Assembly: GCA_964347325.1 (NCBI GenBank)
Contig: CAYFYA010000010.1
Location: forward strand, 1 to 64,000
Source: JAJISG01 sp964347325
Lineage (GTDB): Archaea; Thermoplasmatota; Thermoplasmata; RBG-16-68-12; JAJISG01
Length of the DNA stretch: 64,000 nt
Reading direction: 5' to 3'
A program made the translations under genes and the position numbers. The notes under the pieces were generated by a model. It was given only the letters and a program-made list of their open reading frames with translations, ran no database searches and was not told the origin of the DNA. Numbering within the stretch: the first letter of the stretch is position 1; every line of letters begins with the position of its first letter. Shown piece by piece: positions 34,715 to 45,700 of the stretch.

Positions 34715-35402
34715 GTTGCCTCAGATAGTGACGAAGGATCTGATCAAGGTGTATCGGGCGGGCAGGTCGGAGGTCATAGCCCTCCGCGGCCTGGACATGC
34801 AGATGGTAGACGGGGAGTTGGTGGCCATCCAAGGCCCCTCCGGGTGCGGGAAGACGACGCTTCTGAATCTCATCGGGGGTATCGACCGCCCCACCGCGGG
34901 ACGGGTAGAGGTCGATGGAACGAACATCGTGGACTACAGCGACGCCGAGCTGGTGCGATATCGCCGAGACCGAGTGGGGTTCGTCTTCCAGTTCTTTAAC
35001 CTCGTTCCCACACTGACGGCCAGGGAGAACGTGGAGCTGCCACTGCGGTTGGCCAGCAAGCCCGCGACCCATCGGGACGGGCGGACGAAAGACCTCCTGA
35101 AGCTGGTGGGAATGGAGGATCGGGCGGTCCACAGGCCCGACGAGCTGAGTGGCGGTGAGCAGCAGCGCATCGCCGTGGCAGTCGCCCTGGCCAACGATCC
35201 GGCCCTGGTTCTCGCTGATGAGCCTACGGGAGAGCTGGACACGGAGAACGGCCAGCGGGTCCTCGACCTGTTCGAGGTGTTGAACAGGGACCTGGGGAAG
35301 ACGGTCCTCATCGTCACTCATGACCAGCGGGTTTCGAAGATCGCCAGGCGTATCCTTAAGATCGAGGACGGGGCGATAGTCGGTGAGACAGTGCCCACCT
35401 AG
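34707..35402 (+). CDS. ABC transporter ATPase, LolD/MacB type
   Basis: 231 residues with Walker A GPSGCGKTT, Q-loop FVFQFFNLVP, signature LSGGEQQR, Walker B ALVLADEPTGELD and H-loop IVTHD. The ALRGLDMQMVDGE opening and FNLVPTLTARENV segment are typical of the LolD/MacB group. GTG start overlapping the permease stop by 8 bp. It drives the FtsX-type permease encoded upstream. Confidence 0.95.
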   Translation: MVELPQIVTKDLIKVYRAGRSEVIALRGLDMQMVDGELVAIQGPSGCGKTTLLNLIGGIDRPTAGRVEVDGTNIVDYSDAELVRYRRDRVGFVFQFFNLVPTLTARENVELPLRLASKPATHRDGRTKDLLKLVGMEDRAVHRPDELSGGEQQRIAVAVALANDPALVLADEPTGELDTENGQRVLDLFEVLNRDLGKTVLIVTHDQRVSKIARRILKIEDGAIVGETVPT

Positions 35403-35429
35403 TCGCCCTGGACCGCCTGCGCCGAGCCC

Positions 35430-36389
35430 CTAATCCTCAGGCGGAGTCGTTCCTTCCTCGGCCTCCTCCCTCTCCTGTTCCTCTGGTGAACCTCTCCGCC
35501 TCCAACGTTCCTCCAATCGAGAGACGACTTCAGTTAGGCCTCCCTGGTCCTCTCCTTCAGAGGGCATCCGCCTCTGCTTCACCTTGATACGGAAGATGTC
35601 CCACGCCACTGGAATGCCAATCAGCAACAGAACTAGGACGCCAAGGGAGGTCCAACTATTGCCTGCGACCCGACCGTCCCCGATGGCGTAGGTGCCGGTG
35701 AGGACGAGCCTGAGCAGGCCCAACCAGGGAAGCTCCCCCCGGGCTCGCCCTAAGACCCAGCTGTGACGGACCAGGGGTCTGTCGTACTCGGGAGCGTTGT
35801 TATCTCCCATGGTGACGTAGCAGGGGTTCTCCTGCGTGCACCTCGGGGAGACGACCTGTGAGGTGAAGGTGCTCATGAAGAACTCGATGGAGAGGTCCCT
35901 GAAGGTGGCGTTATGGATAAACACCTCGTCCGGCGATTGGAGGCCGAGAGGGGAGGATGCGCTCGCGTCCCAATCCACCCCCCGCTCCAAGTTGAGCAGC
36001 GAGGGGATGTCGAAGCCTGCCACGGAGTCGTTCCAGAGGAGACGGAACATCGGTCGGTGTATTATGAGCCGATTGTCCGTCAGCCTCCGGAAAAGAAGGA
36101 CATCGCCGTAGTCGCCGAAGGTCGCGTAGCCCGTGGCTCTACCCTCCACATAGGTGATGACTTCCTGCGGCGACGAGATGGCCTGCGGTATGATGACGTC
36201 ACCGATATCTGCGACCCCGAAGGAGCTGGTCTGGTTGTTGTGCTGCATGCTCCCGCTCTCGATGACGACCAACGGTGGCCAGTTCCCAGAAAAGAGGAAG
36301 AGGCCGCCCAGGACGACGGCCGCCACGACGCCGATGAGCAGCAGGACATAGAAGAGCTTCATCAACGCAGGAGGAATCTCCGGGTCCAT
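35430..36389 (-). CDS. signal peptidase I, archaeal/ER (Sec11) type
   Basis: 319 residues from the ATG at 36389, preceded by AGGAGG. Cleaves signal peptides of secreted proteins such as the large surface proteins in this window. One N-terminal helix (about 8-30), catalytic Ser in VIESGSMQ, then RLIIHRP where His replaces the bacterial Lys, and VTMGDNNAPEYD. A long insert (about 110 residues) sits between the Ser and the conserved MGDNN box, and a second helix plus a charged C-terminal tail (EEQEREEAEEG) follow, both longer than usual. In-frame codons upstream to 36590 lack coding character. Confidence 0.88.
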   Translation of the reverse strand: MDPEIPPALMKLFYVLLLIGVVAAVVLGGLFLFSGNWPPLVVIESGSMQHNNQTSSFGVADIGDVIIPQAISSPQEVITYVEGRATGYATFGDYGDVLLFRRLTDNRLIIHRPMFRLLWNDSVAGFDIPSLLNLERGVDWDASASSPLGLQSPDEVFIHNATFRDLSIEFFMSTFTSQVVSPRCTQENPCYVTMGDNNAPEYDRPLVRHSWVLGRARGELPWLGLLRLVLTGTYAIGDGRVAGNSWTSLGVLVLLLIGIPVAWDIFRIKVKQRRMPSEGEDQGGLTEVVSRLEERWRRRGSPEEQEREEAEEGTTPPED

Positions 36390-36496
36390 CTCCTCCTGAC
36401 AACCAACGGGGTGAAGACATCTTAAGTCTTGCCAAACGATGTCGGAATGGGCCGTCTGGCGTGGCCAGTTCACATTCATCCTACCCTCCCGAAAAG

Positions 36497-36506
36497 TGTT
36501 ATAACC
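36497..36506 (+). promoter_or_regulatory. TATA box of rfcS
   Basis: TGTTATAACC is centred 34 bases before the ATG of rfcS, giving a predicted leader of under 10 bases. Confidence 0.5.
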
Positions 36507-36534
36507 CGCCCATCCATCTTCGACTGGCGCCAGG

Positions 36535-37503
36535 ATGGAAGAGGTCTGGGTAGAGAAGTACCGACCCAAAGACCTGGGGGAGGTTGTCAACCAGGATCAG
36601 GTCGTGGCCCGCCTCAAGGCCTACGTGAAGACCGGAAACCTGCCCCACCTCCTCTTCGCTGGACCGGCTGGGACAGGAAAGACCACATGCGCCATTGCCC
36701 TGGCCCGGGAGCTCTTTGGGGACGACTGGCGGGGGAACTTCGGAGAAACCAACGCCTCGGATGCCAGAGGGATCGACGTCATTCGGACAACCATCAAAAA
36801 CCAGGCCAGGATGGCGCCTATAGGAGCAGGTCGGTTCAAGATCATCTTCCTGGACGAGGCCGACCACCTGACCAACGACGCCCAGGCAGCCCTCAGACGG
36901 ACGATGGAGATGTACACTCGCACGGCCCGTTTCATCATCTCCGTCAACTACTCTAGCCGTATCATCCCGCCCATCCAGAGCCGTTGCGCGGTCTTCCGGT
37001 TCCGCCCCCTGAAGCCCGAGCACGTGCAGGAGTACGTCAAGCGGATAGCGAAGGCCGAGGGACTGAAGGTCAAGGACGACGGCATGGAGGCCCTAACGTA
37101 CATCGCTCAGGGAGACCTGCGGAGGGCGACCAACTCCCTACAGGTCGCGGCAGCCCTGTCCAAAACCATCGACTCCGACTCCCTGTACAGGGCGGCGGGG
37201 GCGGCGAGCCCGGAGAACGTACGCAGGCTGATAGAGACGGCCCTCAAGGGCGACTTCCTAGGAGCCCGAAACCAGCTGGACGACCTCCTAATAGAGTACG
37301 GCCTGGCGGCGGAGGACCTCCTGAGGGAGATCTACCGCGCCGTGTACGACCTCAGCGTCCCCGATGAGTTGAAGGTGGGGATGGTGGACCGCATCGGCGA
37401 CGCTGATTTCAGGCTAATCCAGGGCAGCAACGACCGCATCCAGCTGGAGTCCCTCCTCTCCAGCTTCGCGCTGATGGGCAGGGGTTTGAAGGAGGAGGAT
37501 TGA
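36535..37503 (+). CDS. rfcS: replication factor C small subunit
   Basis: Clamp-loader ATPase subunit that places the PCNA ring on DNA. 322 residues: WVEKYRPKDL N-terminus, Walker A GPAGTGKTT (about 43-51), Walker B FLDEADHL, SRC motif (IQSRC) with the trans-acting arginine, and the C-terminal collar domain. Length is standard for archaea. No intein is present, unlike in several other archaeal rfcS genes. Confidence 0.97.
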   Translation: MEEVWVEKYRPKDLGEVVNQDQVVARLKAYVKTGNLPHLLFAGPAGTGKTTCAIALARELFGDDWRGNFGETNASDARGIDVIRTTIKNQARMAPIGAGRFKIIFLDEADHLTNDAQAALRRTMEMYTRTARFIISVNYSSRIIPPIQSRCAVFRFRPLKPEHVQEYVKRIAKAEGLKVKDDGMEALTYIAQGDLRRATNSLQVAAALSKTIDSDSLYRAAGAASPENVRRLIETALKGDFLGARNQLDDLLIEYGLAAEDLLREIYRAVYDLSVPDELKVGMVDRIGDADFRLIQGSNDRIQLESLLSSFALMGRGLKEED

Positions 37504-37588
37504 GTGTTATCGACGAAGAGAATAGAGGCCGAACTTTTATTACTGCAGATTATCAGGTTCCAAAGACGCTTAGAAGAGGAGTGCACGC

Positions 37589-38350
37589 ATGCCCCCTGGT
37601 AGGATTTCTCCCAAGGTCCTGAACGGCGTGTTCTGGGGTATCTTCCTAGCCATCGCCGTGGGCTCCTTCATCATGTCCCCCTCCCTCGGCTACGAGTACT
37701 CCCCCGAGATCTCCCTAGCGACCTATAGCACCGTCATCCAGGGAATGGGGGCCCTACTAGCCATCGCTGCCGCTGGCCTCTTCATGCTGCGGCTGAAGAT
37801 CGACCACGCCATCAGCAGCCTGGAGGAACGGACCCTGGGGGTTCTGAACAACCGCCTAGGGTGGTCCGTTATCAGGTGGAGCGATGAGCTGGAGACCCGC
37901 ATGGAAGAGGAGTTCATGGGGGCCGCCTACCCCGAGGTGGTCGAGGCCGAGGGCGGCTCTGAGGACTACTTGGAGAAGGAGCTGGACGAGCTTCTGGACG
38001 CCATCCTGGTCGAGGAGGAGGCCGGTGGTGGCGGCGGTCAGGTCCAACGCGAGGTCCCCTACCAGGAGACCCGGCCTGCCCTGAGCTCCGACGTGAAGGA
38101 GGTGCTGGCCGCCATCCGGGAGAGGAGAGCCCTGCTGGCCCGGCGGGCGAGCCTGTCGAGGATAATGGGCGGTCCCCTGGCCATGCTGGCTGCCCTCGTG
38201 GCCCTCTCGGCGTGGGCCATACCGGCGACGGACATGTTCCTGACGGGTCAGACGGCCCTGAACACGTCTATGATATTCACGGCCACGTACGGTGGCGTTG
38301 TCGCCCTTATATTCACGGCGGCTGCCGCGCTAAAGGCTGCCCTCTCGTAG
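37589..38350 (+). CDS. membrane protein with central acidic/Gly-rich linker, unknown
   Basis: 253 residues: two helices (about 12-32 and 48-68), a cytoplasmic ~120-residue segment that is strongly acidic with a GGGGG run and ends in a basic helix (RERRALLARRASLSR), and two C-terminal helices (about 198-218, 228-250). No family recognised. A purine-rich site GAGGAG lies about 10 bases before the ATG and a TATA-like CTTTTATTA further up (about 37533). Confidence 0.6.
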   Translation: MPPGRISPKVLNGVFWGIFLAIAVGSFIMSPSLGYEYSPEISLATYSTVIQGMGALLAIAAAGLFMLRLKIDHAISSLEERTLGVLNNRLGWSVIRWSDELETRMEEEFMGAAYPEVVEAEGGSEDYLEKELDELLDAILVEEEAGGGGGQVQREVPYQETRPALSSDVKEVLAAIRERRALLARRASLSRIMGGPLAMLAALVALSAWAIPATDMFLTGQTALNTSMIFTATYGGVVALIFTAAAALKAALS

Positions 38351-38476
38351 GCGGCCGTATGTCGGGCAAGAGGCAGCGATGTTCCTGGGGGGCTGTAACC
38401 TCACGCCCTCTCTATTGTCTATGTAGATAACCTATTTCAGGCAGGTCGCCAGCTGGTTCATTCGGTTGGAGGCAGG

Positions 38477-39319
38477 ATGACCAGCATCGAGCTCCCGGAA
38501 GCTAAGATCCTCGCAGAACAGATGAACGAGGCGCTTCGTGGCAAGCGTGTCCAGGCGTATCAGCTGGGCGATATCGAGAAGCTCCAGCGTATCGGCATGA
38601 TGGACAGGGACACGAAGTCCTTCGCCCCGCTTATTGGCTGCACGATCGAGTCCGTCGTGTCTCGGGGCAACGGAATTCGCGTTCAGCTCAGCAACGGGAT
38701 GAACCTCATCCTCGCCCCGGAGTATGGCGGCAGAATCCTATACCATGATGCCGGGGACACTATTCCGAGAAAGTACCATCTCAACCTAGGCTTCGGTGAC
38801 GGGTCGGCGTTGACAGTGAGGGTCACAATGGGCCTCATCCACGCCCTGAGGGACGAGGACCTGGACCGTTCCTACATCTACAGGCGGGACTTCAATCCGG
38901 AAGTGGCGTCCCCCATAGACGAAGAGTTCACCTTCGACCGCTTCTCACGCCTCATCTGGGACGAGAACAGGATGCTAAAGTCGGTCTTGGTAGGGAAGGA
39001 CGCAGTCATCGTCGGGGTGAGCAACAGCGCCTTTCAGGACATCCTGTACCGAGCCAAGCTTCACCCGAGACGGAAGGCGGTGGGACTCAGTGAAGCGGAG
39101 AGGCGAGCCCTCTACGAGTCCATCGGCATCGTGCTTCGCGAGCGAGTCAGACTGAAGGGAAAGGAGCAGTTCGTCGACCTGTATGGAAACAAGGGCGGCT
39201 ACACGCCGGCCATGGGGGCGAACATGAAGGGGCGGCGATGTCCCGAGTGTGAGACTCCAATAGAGAAGCTCAGCCACGGGGGCGGGTACGTCTTCCTCTG
39301 TCCCACCTGTCAGACGTGA
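38477..39319 (+). CDS. Fpg/Nei-family DNA glycosylase-like protein without N-terminal proline
   Basis: 280 residues. The N-terminus MTSIELPEAK corresponds to MPELPEVE of Fpg/Nei enzymes, but the catalytic Pro right after Met is absent and two extra residues precede the conserved Glu. The rest is family-like: a beta-sandwich domain, helix-two-turn-helix region around SNSAFQDILYRAKLHPRRK, and a C-terminal zinc finger CPECETPIEKLSHGGGYVFLCPTC. A GGAGG site 7 bases before the ATG supports this start, so the loss of Pro is not an annotation error. Either a different nucleophile is used or the protein only binds DNA. Confidence 0.82.
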   Translation: MTSIELPEAKILAEQMNEALRGKRVQAYQLGDIEKLQRIGMMDRDTKSFAPLIGCTIESVVSRGNGIRVQLSNGMNLILAPEYGGRILYHDAGDTIPRKYHLNLGFGDGSALTVRVTMGLIHALRDEDLDRSYIYRRDFNPEVASPIDEEFTFDRFSRLIWDENRMLKSVLVGKDAVIVGVSNSAFQDILYRAKLHPRRKAVGLSEAERRALYESIGIVLRERVRLKGKEQFVDLYGNKGGYTPAMGANMKGRRCPECETPIEKLSHGGGYVFLCPTCQT

Positions 39320-39446
39320 GGGTCTCCTACGTTACTTGGATCTCGTCAAGGTTTGGCGTCGTGGCCCATGTTCGGCATACTCGCCCACCGCGGCTGCTGA
39401 CCTCAGAGTGGCAGTCCTGTGTCGGACCTCGCGCTCCCAGCGCCCC

Positions 39447-39644
39447 TTACTTTTGCTCGAGCATCTGCTCCAATGAGGATACCTTGCGCTCCAGCCCCTT
39501 CATCCTCTTCTTGAGGCTACCAATGTCCTTCTTCATGGTTTCCAGATCTTCCTTGACCCAGAACCATAACGGGGAGGGCGTCTCGGGGACATCTGCGGGC
39601 TCGGGCAGGGGAGGCTCCCTAGGGATGTCGCCTGGCTTAGGCAT
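39447..39644 (-). CDS. small coiled-coil protein
   Basis: 65 residues: a Pro-rich N-terminal third (PREPPLPEPADVPETP), one short aromatic patch (LWFWVKED) and a C-terminal heptad-rich helix (MKKDIGSLKKRMKGLERKVS) predicted to form a coiled coil. A minus-strand TATA element (GGTTATATC, 39688-39697) stands about 48 bases upstream. The promoter and low-complexity-free helix favour a real gene; no family is recognised. Confidence 0.5.
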   Translation of the reverse strand: MPKPGDIPREPPLPEPADVPETPSPLWFWVKEDLETMKKDIGSLKKRMKGLERKVSSLEQMLEQK

Positions 39645-39724
39645 GCTAGGGATCGTCTAGCTTCACCCGTTCTGGAATCTTGTACAGCCGATATAACCTT
39701 AGCGGATTCAGCGGGCACCTCGTC

Positions 39725-42700
39725 TCAGAGCCAGTCCTCTTCCTCAGGCACTTTCTCAGGCCCCTCGCCCGACGGGCGCCTCGGCCTAACGTACCGGAGG
39801 TAGAGATAGGCAGAGAGGCCTGCCAGGGCGGCTACAGCCGCTATGAGGGCAAGGGTCAGGGGCTGCGTCACCTGGTCCGTGATGGGCAGCGCCTGGGTCT
39901 TGACGATCACATCCACGTTGGCGCTCACGCCCCCATATGTCACGCTGATGGTGCCAGTCCCAGTCTCGCTCCCCGCCGTGAAGGTGGCAGACCAGCCCGC
40001 TTCGGTGGCCTCGATGGTTCCGATAGTGGTCGTCCAGTCGAAGGTGGCATCTGCTATCTGGTTCCCGTGCTGATCCTTCGCCACGGCTATCAGGTCGGCA
40101 CTTCCGCCGGTCAACACCTCCAGCGTGCTCGGGCTCACCGTGATCTCGTCCACGGGGCCGGGGACTATCCTGACGACGGCAGTGGCATTCATGTCGTCCA
40201 AGGCCACTCTCACCGTCCCGGTCCCGGTGATGGTCGAGGCTGTGAAGAGGCCCGTGGCGTCGATGGTCCCTATGCCACCGGTCGCAATCCAGTCGAAAGA
40301 ACCACCGTTGACAGGGTTCCCGAACTGGTCCTGAGTCGTGGCGGTGAACTGGAGGGTATCGCCAGCCTCAACGTCGACGACTCCGGGGGCAATGGTCACC
40401 TGCTCGGGAGGACCCGGCATGACGTTCACCGTCACGTTGTCCACGAAGGTAGAGAGGCGCACCTCGAGGCTGTCCGTACCGGCCGTGGGACCAGCCAAGT
40501 AGATGATCTCGTCCCCGGAGGACGTGAGCGGGATGACGGTCCCCAGGCCATTCATGGAGGTCCACGTGAAGGTACCTCCGACGGAGTTGTTGTACGCGTC
40601 GAAGCCCACGGCGTCGAACTGGGTCGCGCCGCCCACGACGACGTCGGCCGAGTCGGGGGACGTATCCACCCTGTCGGGGACGCCGGCTCCGACGAAGCTG
40701 AAGCCGGTAACCTTCCCGGCCTCGTCACCGACCACCAGGTATCCGTCTCCCAGGGCGACGGAGGATGTGCTACCGGCGCTAGACAGCAGGATTGTCTGGA
40801 GGGTGGCCCCGGTAAGGGCATCCCAGACCCGCAGATTACCGTCCCAGGCTGTAAGGAACACGGATCCGTTGTTGTAGCCCACCGAGCTACCCACGGCCGC
40901 TCCGCTCAGGAAGTTGGACCAGGCCGGCGTGCCGTTGGTGGCGTGGAGGGCGTGAATCCAGCCGTTGGCTACGGCGAAGTCGAAGGTCCCGACGAAGACC
41001 ATCCCGTCGGCCACCGCGGGGGAGGAGACGTCAATCAAGGCGCCCAGTCCGCTGGAGGTCCAGATGGGCGCTCCCGTGAGGGCCTCGAAGGCGTAGAGGG
41101 AACCGCCGTAATCACCGACGTAGAGGACCCCATCGACCACCGTGGGTGCTGAGGTGACGATGGCCGCTACGGTCGTCGTCCAGATGGGCGTCCCATCGAA
41201 GGCGTCCAGGGCCACGATTCGGCCGGAGGTGTCCGCGGCGAAAACCATGCCCGCGGCGTAGGTTGGTCCCTGAAGGGTGCTCGACCCCATGGAGTAGGAC
41301 CACTGGACCACGCCAGTGGTGACGTCGCTGGCTAAGATCGTCCCGACGTAGTCGGACCAGTAGACGTGCCCCACCGCCACTGCGGGGGTCGAGAAGGTCG
41401 CCGGGGCGAAGCCTGTGAAGGAGTCGGTTTGCCAGTTGGTGGTGCCTGTTGCCGCGTCGAGGGAGAACAACGAGATCCTGGTGTTCCCGCTGGTCACGAA
41501 GGTGACGTAAACACTACCGTCGGCAGCAGCGGGTGTTCCAGCGATGTTTCCGATGTCGCCCAACGTGCGCTGCCACTTCACCTCGCCGGTGCCGACATCG
41601 ACGGCGTTGAGGACTCCCTCCTGCTCCGCGAAGTAGACCATATGATCATAGATGATGGGTCCACTCCAGCGGATCGGTAGGCCTCCGACGCCCGCGACCC
41701 AACGCTGAGTCAGCGGCATCTCGAAGGGCACGGGAGCCACGCCGCTCCTCTCCCGGTCGTGGTGGAACTGCGGCCACTCTGGTGAGGGTAGCGGCAACAC
41801 CTCCAGTCTCAGCAAGGCCGTATCATCCTCCCCCGGGTCGGCCGCGGAAACGGCCCTCACGATCAGTGTATCCAAAGTGTCTAGGGGGGCGTCCGATGGC
41901 ACTTCCACCCTCACTACGATGGGGCTATCCTGCAGTCCTGGCACCAATCCAGTGTCGGGAGTGCCGTCGCTATCGGTATCTGTCAACGGCGTGACCCCGT
42001 CGGAGTCCAGCAGGGTGACTGTCCAGCCCATTGTTGAGGTGCCGGTGACCTGGAACAAGTCCTCCAGTCCCCCCGTGTTGGTTATGTTGACGTTGAAGCT
42101 CACGGAGGCTCCCGGTTCGCTGCTGCTGTAGACGTCTGGACCCGCGGCGACACCTGGCAAGGGGACCAGGGTCGTTATTGAAGCCTGGGCAACGGCGCTC
42201 GGGTCCCCCACGGACGTGATGTTCAAGGTGAGGAGGTCGGCCTGACCGGCAGTCGCTCCCGCATCTACGTCGACGCGGACGATGATGTCTAGAGACGCCC
42301 CCGACGGGATGGGTCCCGTGTCCACGAAGGTGTCGTTGTTTGTGTCATTCAGGGGGGTCACGCCGTCCGCGTGGTAGAAGGTCCTCGTCCACCCATAGGG
42401 GACGCCGACTCCCGCAACGTTGAAGGTGTCTTCTGCCAGGAAGGCGCCACGGTTCCTGACCTCCAGGCTATACTCCGCCGTCCCACCGGGAACGGCGACC
42501 CCAGTCACGCTCGATGGTGTGATGCTCGCGCCGAACTCGGGAGGCATGATCCATTCCAGAAGCCTATCCATCAGCAGCTCCCGGTCGGCAGCGGTGCTGA
42601 CGCCCTCGTAGTTGAAGGCCAGGTAGGCGATTGCGTAGGCGCCGTCCTCCACCCGCAGTATGGCCGACTGGGAAGATGGGCCCGATGCGTACTGGGCGCT

Positions 42701-45700
42701 GGTAACGGCGGGTGAGATGGGGTCCACTACGCTGGGCCATATGTTGTTGTTGGCCCCGTCACCTCCGTTGATGAGGATGTTTAGGCCATCGCCGATGGGA
42801 TCGCTCGACACACCGATCACGTTGTCGGTGGGAGCATTGTCGCTAACGTAGATCGCGTGGAGGTAGTCGGAGTAGAAGCTGCTTCCGGACCAGTAGAAGC
42901 CGATGTCCTGGCCCGAGAGGATGAGGCGTCCTCCCGCATCAAGGAACTGGGCGACCTCGGCCTGAGCCGACGGGTTAAACCCGTTTGAGGGCGTGTGCCA
43001 GATGAGTAGGTCGAAGCCTTGAAGGTCTGCCAGGACGGGGTTCCCCTGGGCAGCCACCTCCCAGTAATCGAAGGGTTGGGCAAGGGCGCTCAGGGCACTC
43101 ACGTAGTAGCTTTCGTAGGAGTTCCCGAAGTCGTCATCCACCAAGAGTATCGGTGGTACGTCCAGCGTCGTGAAGCTGTAGTACGAAGAGGCGTTGTCGT
43201 CCACCGCCGTGTTGCCGGCTGTGTCCGTGGACTCGACCTCGAAGAAGTAGGTCGTGTTGGGCTGCAGCATCGTAAGGTTCACGCTATGGGACGACGTGAA
43301 CCCATCAATGGTCACGAGATCGGGCGGCGTCGTGGTGTTGTAGCGGACGACGCTCGTGGCACTCTCATCTGTGAGCCAGGTGATGCGGGCGGAGTTGTGG
43401 GTTATGTCCGTCGCCTGCACATTTGACACTAATGGGGGATCGTCGTCGATGGTTGCGGTGTCGTTCACCGTGGCTGGCGGGCTGGCGTCGACGTAGGTGA
43501 CGTTTATGGTCCCGCCGTTCACCACGGTGAGGTTACCGTCGTCCGGTGCGGATGGGGTCAGGGTTAGCTGGATGGTACCGCTGAAGACGCCGGAGTCGGT
43601 ACCGACCTCTAGGAGGGTCACGCTCTCACTGTCTGTCAGACTGCTGACCGCGGTTACCAGGGCGCTGTCTTGGGTGAGGTTGTCCAGGTCGAGGTCGATG
43701 TCTGCCAGGAAGATGTCCGCTGAGGCGCTGGACCTGTAGAGCGGCTTGCTCCACGACACGTCCCCGTCCGAGGTTGGACTGCCCCCATGGGAAATCACAA
43801 TGGCGTAGTCCTGGGTGGGACTACCGGGAACATTAACGGCGGTGACATTGACTGTGTAGACCCCAAGCCGTAGCTCGGAGGTTGGGATGTAGACGTTCTC
43901 CAGGTTGTTCAGCGGGTCTCCCGAGCCACCAGGCACGCTCCACCCGTTGCTGAAGTGGTTGCCGTAGTAGGTGGTCCCGTCTGGCGCCGTCACCACAAGG
44001 TCCAGGTCATTCACAAGCACGGGCGAGCTGCCCGGCATCCCAGGTACATCGGTCCACGCCAGGGAGACCTTGAAGGGCTTGTCCATCCTGGCGACAGGAA
44101 TGGAGTAGGTGAAGGTGGTGCCCGTGTCTAGGGCCTGCTGCTGGTCCTCGTAGAAGACAGCACCGGTGAAGTTCAGGAGGTTCTCCAGGTTCACGCGCCC
44201 CCAGCCTTCGTCGAAGTTGGGGATAGGACCTGTGGAATCGGATCCAAGACTTGGACTAGCCACCGGCGGCATGTCCACGGCACCGTTTACTAGGGCCGCT
44301 TTAGTCAGGGCCGGACTCGGGTCGACGGCGAAGACGTTCCTGTAGTACTCCACGAAGAGGGCCGCACTCCCGGAGACGATTGGACCCGACATGCTTGTCC
44401 CGCCGCAGTACTCGTGGTACGAGTCGATGTTCTGCCAGCACCAGCCGGGTGAGGATTGGCTGGAGAGCAGTGAGGCGATCCACGTTCCCGGGGCAACGAT
44501 CTCGGGCTTGATTCGCCCGTCGGTAGTCGGACCTCGGCTGCTGAACCCAACCATGGCGTCGATGTTGTCAGCGGGCCACTGCCCCATTATTGGAACCGTT
44601 GGCCTGTAGTTCAGGGATGCGCCCGTAGCGATGACGTTCTTCGCGTTGGCAGGGCTTCCCGTGGTCGAAGGGCCAGGACCATCGTTGGCGGCAGAGAACT
44701 CGAAGATGATGGGTTGATCTCCACCCGCGACGTTGTCGGCGTCCCTAACCAGCTCGTCGAAGATCGCGTCGTCAGCGATATAATCGCCCAGGGTGAAGAT
44801 CCGCCAGCTGTTGCTGTGGATTATGGTACCATTGCCAACGGCATCACGGCCCATCTGGTAATAGTCTGGGAAGACCCAGAAGCCGGAGTCATCGAAGATC
44901 CGCTGGTTCACTATGAGGGCCTCGGGGGCCATGCCGAGGCCGTAGGAGAAGCCGTCACCGTCCGTCAGGCCCGTAGCGTTGTCGCCCGCGATTATGCCTG
45001 CAACGTGTGTGCCGTGGCCCACCCTGTCCTCGGCCGAGATGAGGCTGCCGTAAGGGATGTGTGCCACGGTCCTGTTGTCGAGCTCTGGGTGCATGTCTCC
45101 ACCCACTCCGGGGTCGTCCGCGCCGGTGTCCACTCCGGTGTCCGCCACCGCCACGGTGACGTTCTGGCCAGACAGTCCTAAGGAGGCGAGCCAGTCAATG
45201 TAACCAGGGGTGATGGGGGAGTAGTGGCCCGCCGCGATCTGTCCCGCCACCTCGTCCACCAGCTCAGGTCGCAGGAAGGGCTCGATCCAGTACACCCCAG
45301 GCAGGTTGGCCAGCTCGGGGAGGTTGGCCGCATCTGTGGAGAACCGAACCAGCTTGAGGCCGCCGACAGTCATGGTCTGGTAGTGGAGGATGACCATTCC
45401 CTCGAGGGCCTCCCAGGTCCGCGGGGGTGCCGACGCCTGGACCAGTACGGTGAAGTCCCTAGATCCTGCAGAGGAGATCGACGGGAACCCGCCGGAGAGG
45501 GGCTGCCCCGAGTCAGGCAGGGCTGTGAAGCCGGGGAAGCTCAAACGGGACGGCCCTAGGGCCACGTCTCGGTGCTTGGGCACCTGCACATCAAGAGATG
45601 CTACGCTGCCGAATTCCTGGTACACCAGCCGGCTTATTCGATAGGCGGGATGGTAGATCCCAACCCACTGGATGAAGGGAGCCATGCCAGTCGCTCGAAC

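Noticed and set aside
39680..41152. 490-codon open frame on the plus strand opposite the giant subtilase
   Set aside because: It is a mirror of GC-rich codons of the minus-strand gene, has no domain or hydrophobic pattern, and the opposite strand carries clear protease and propeller domains.
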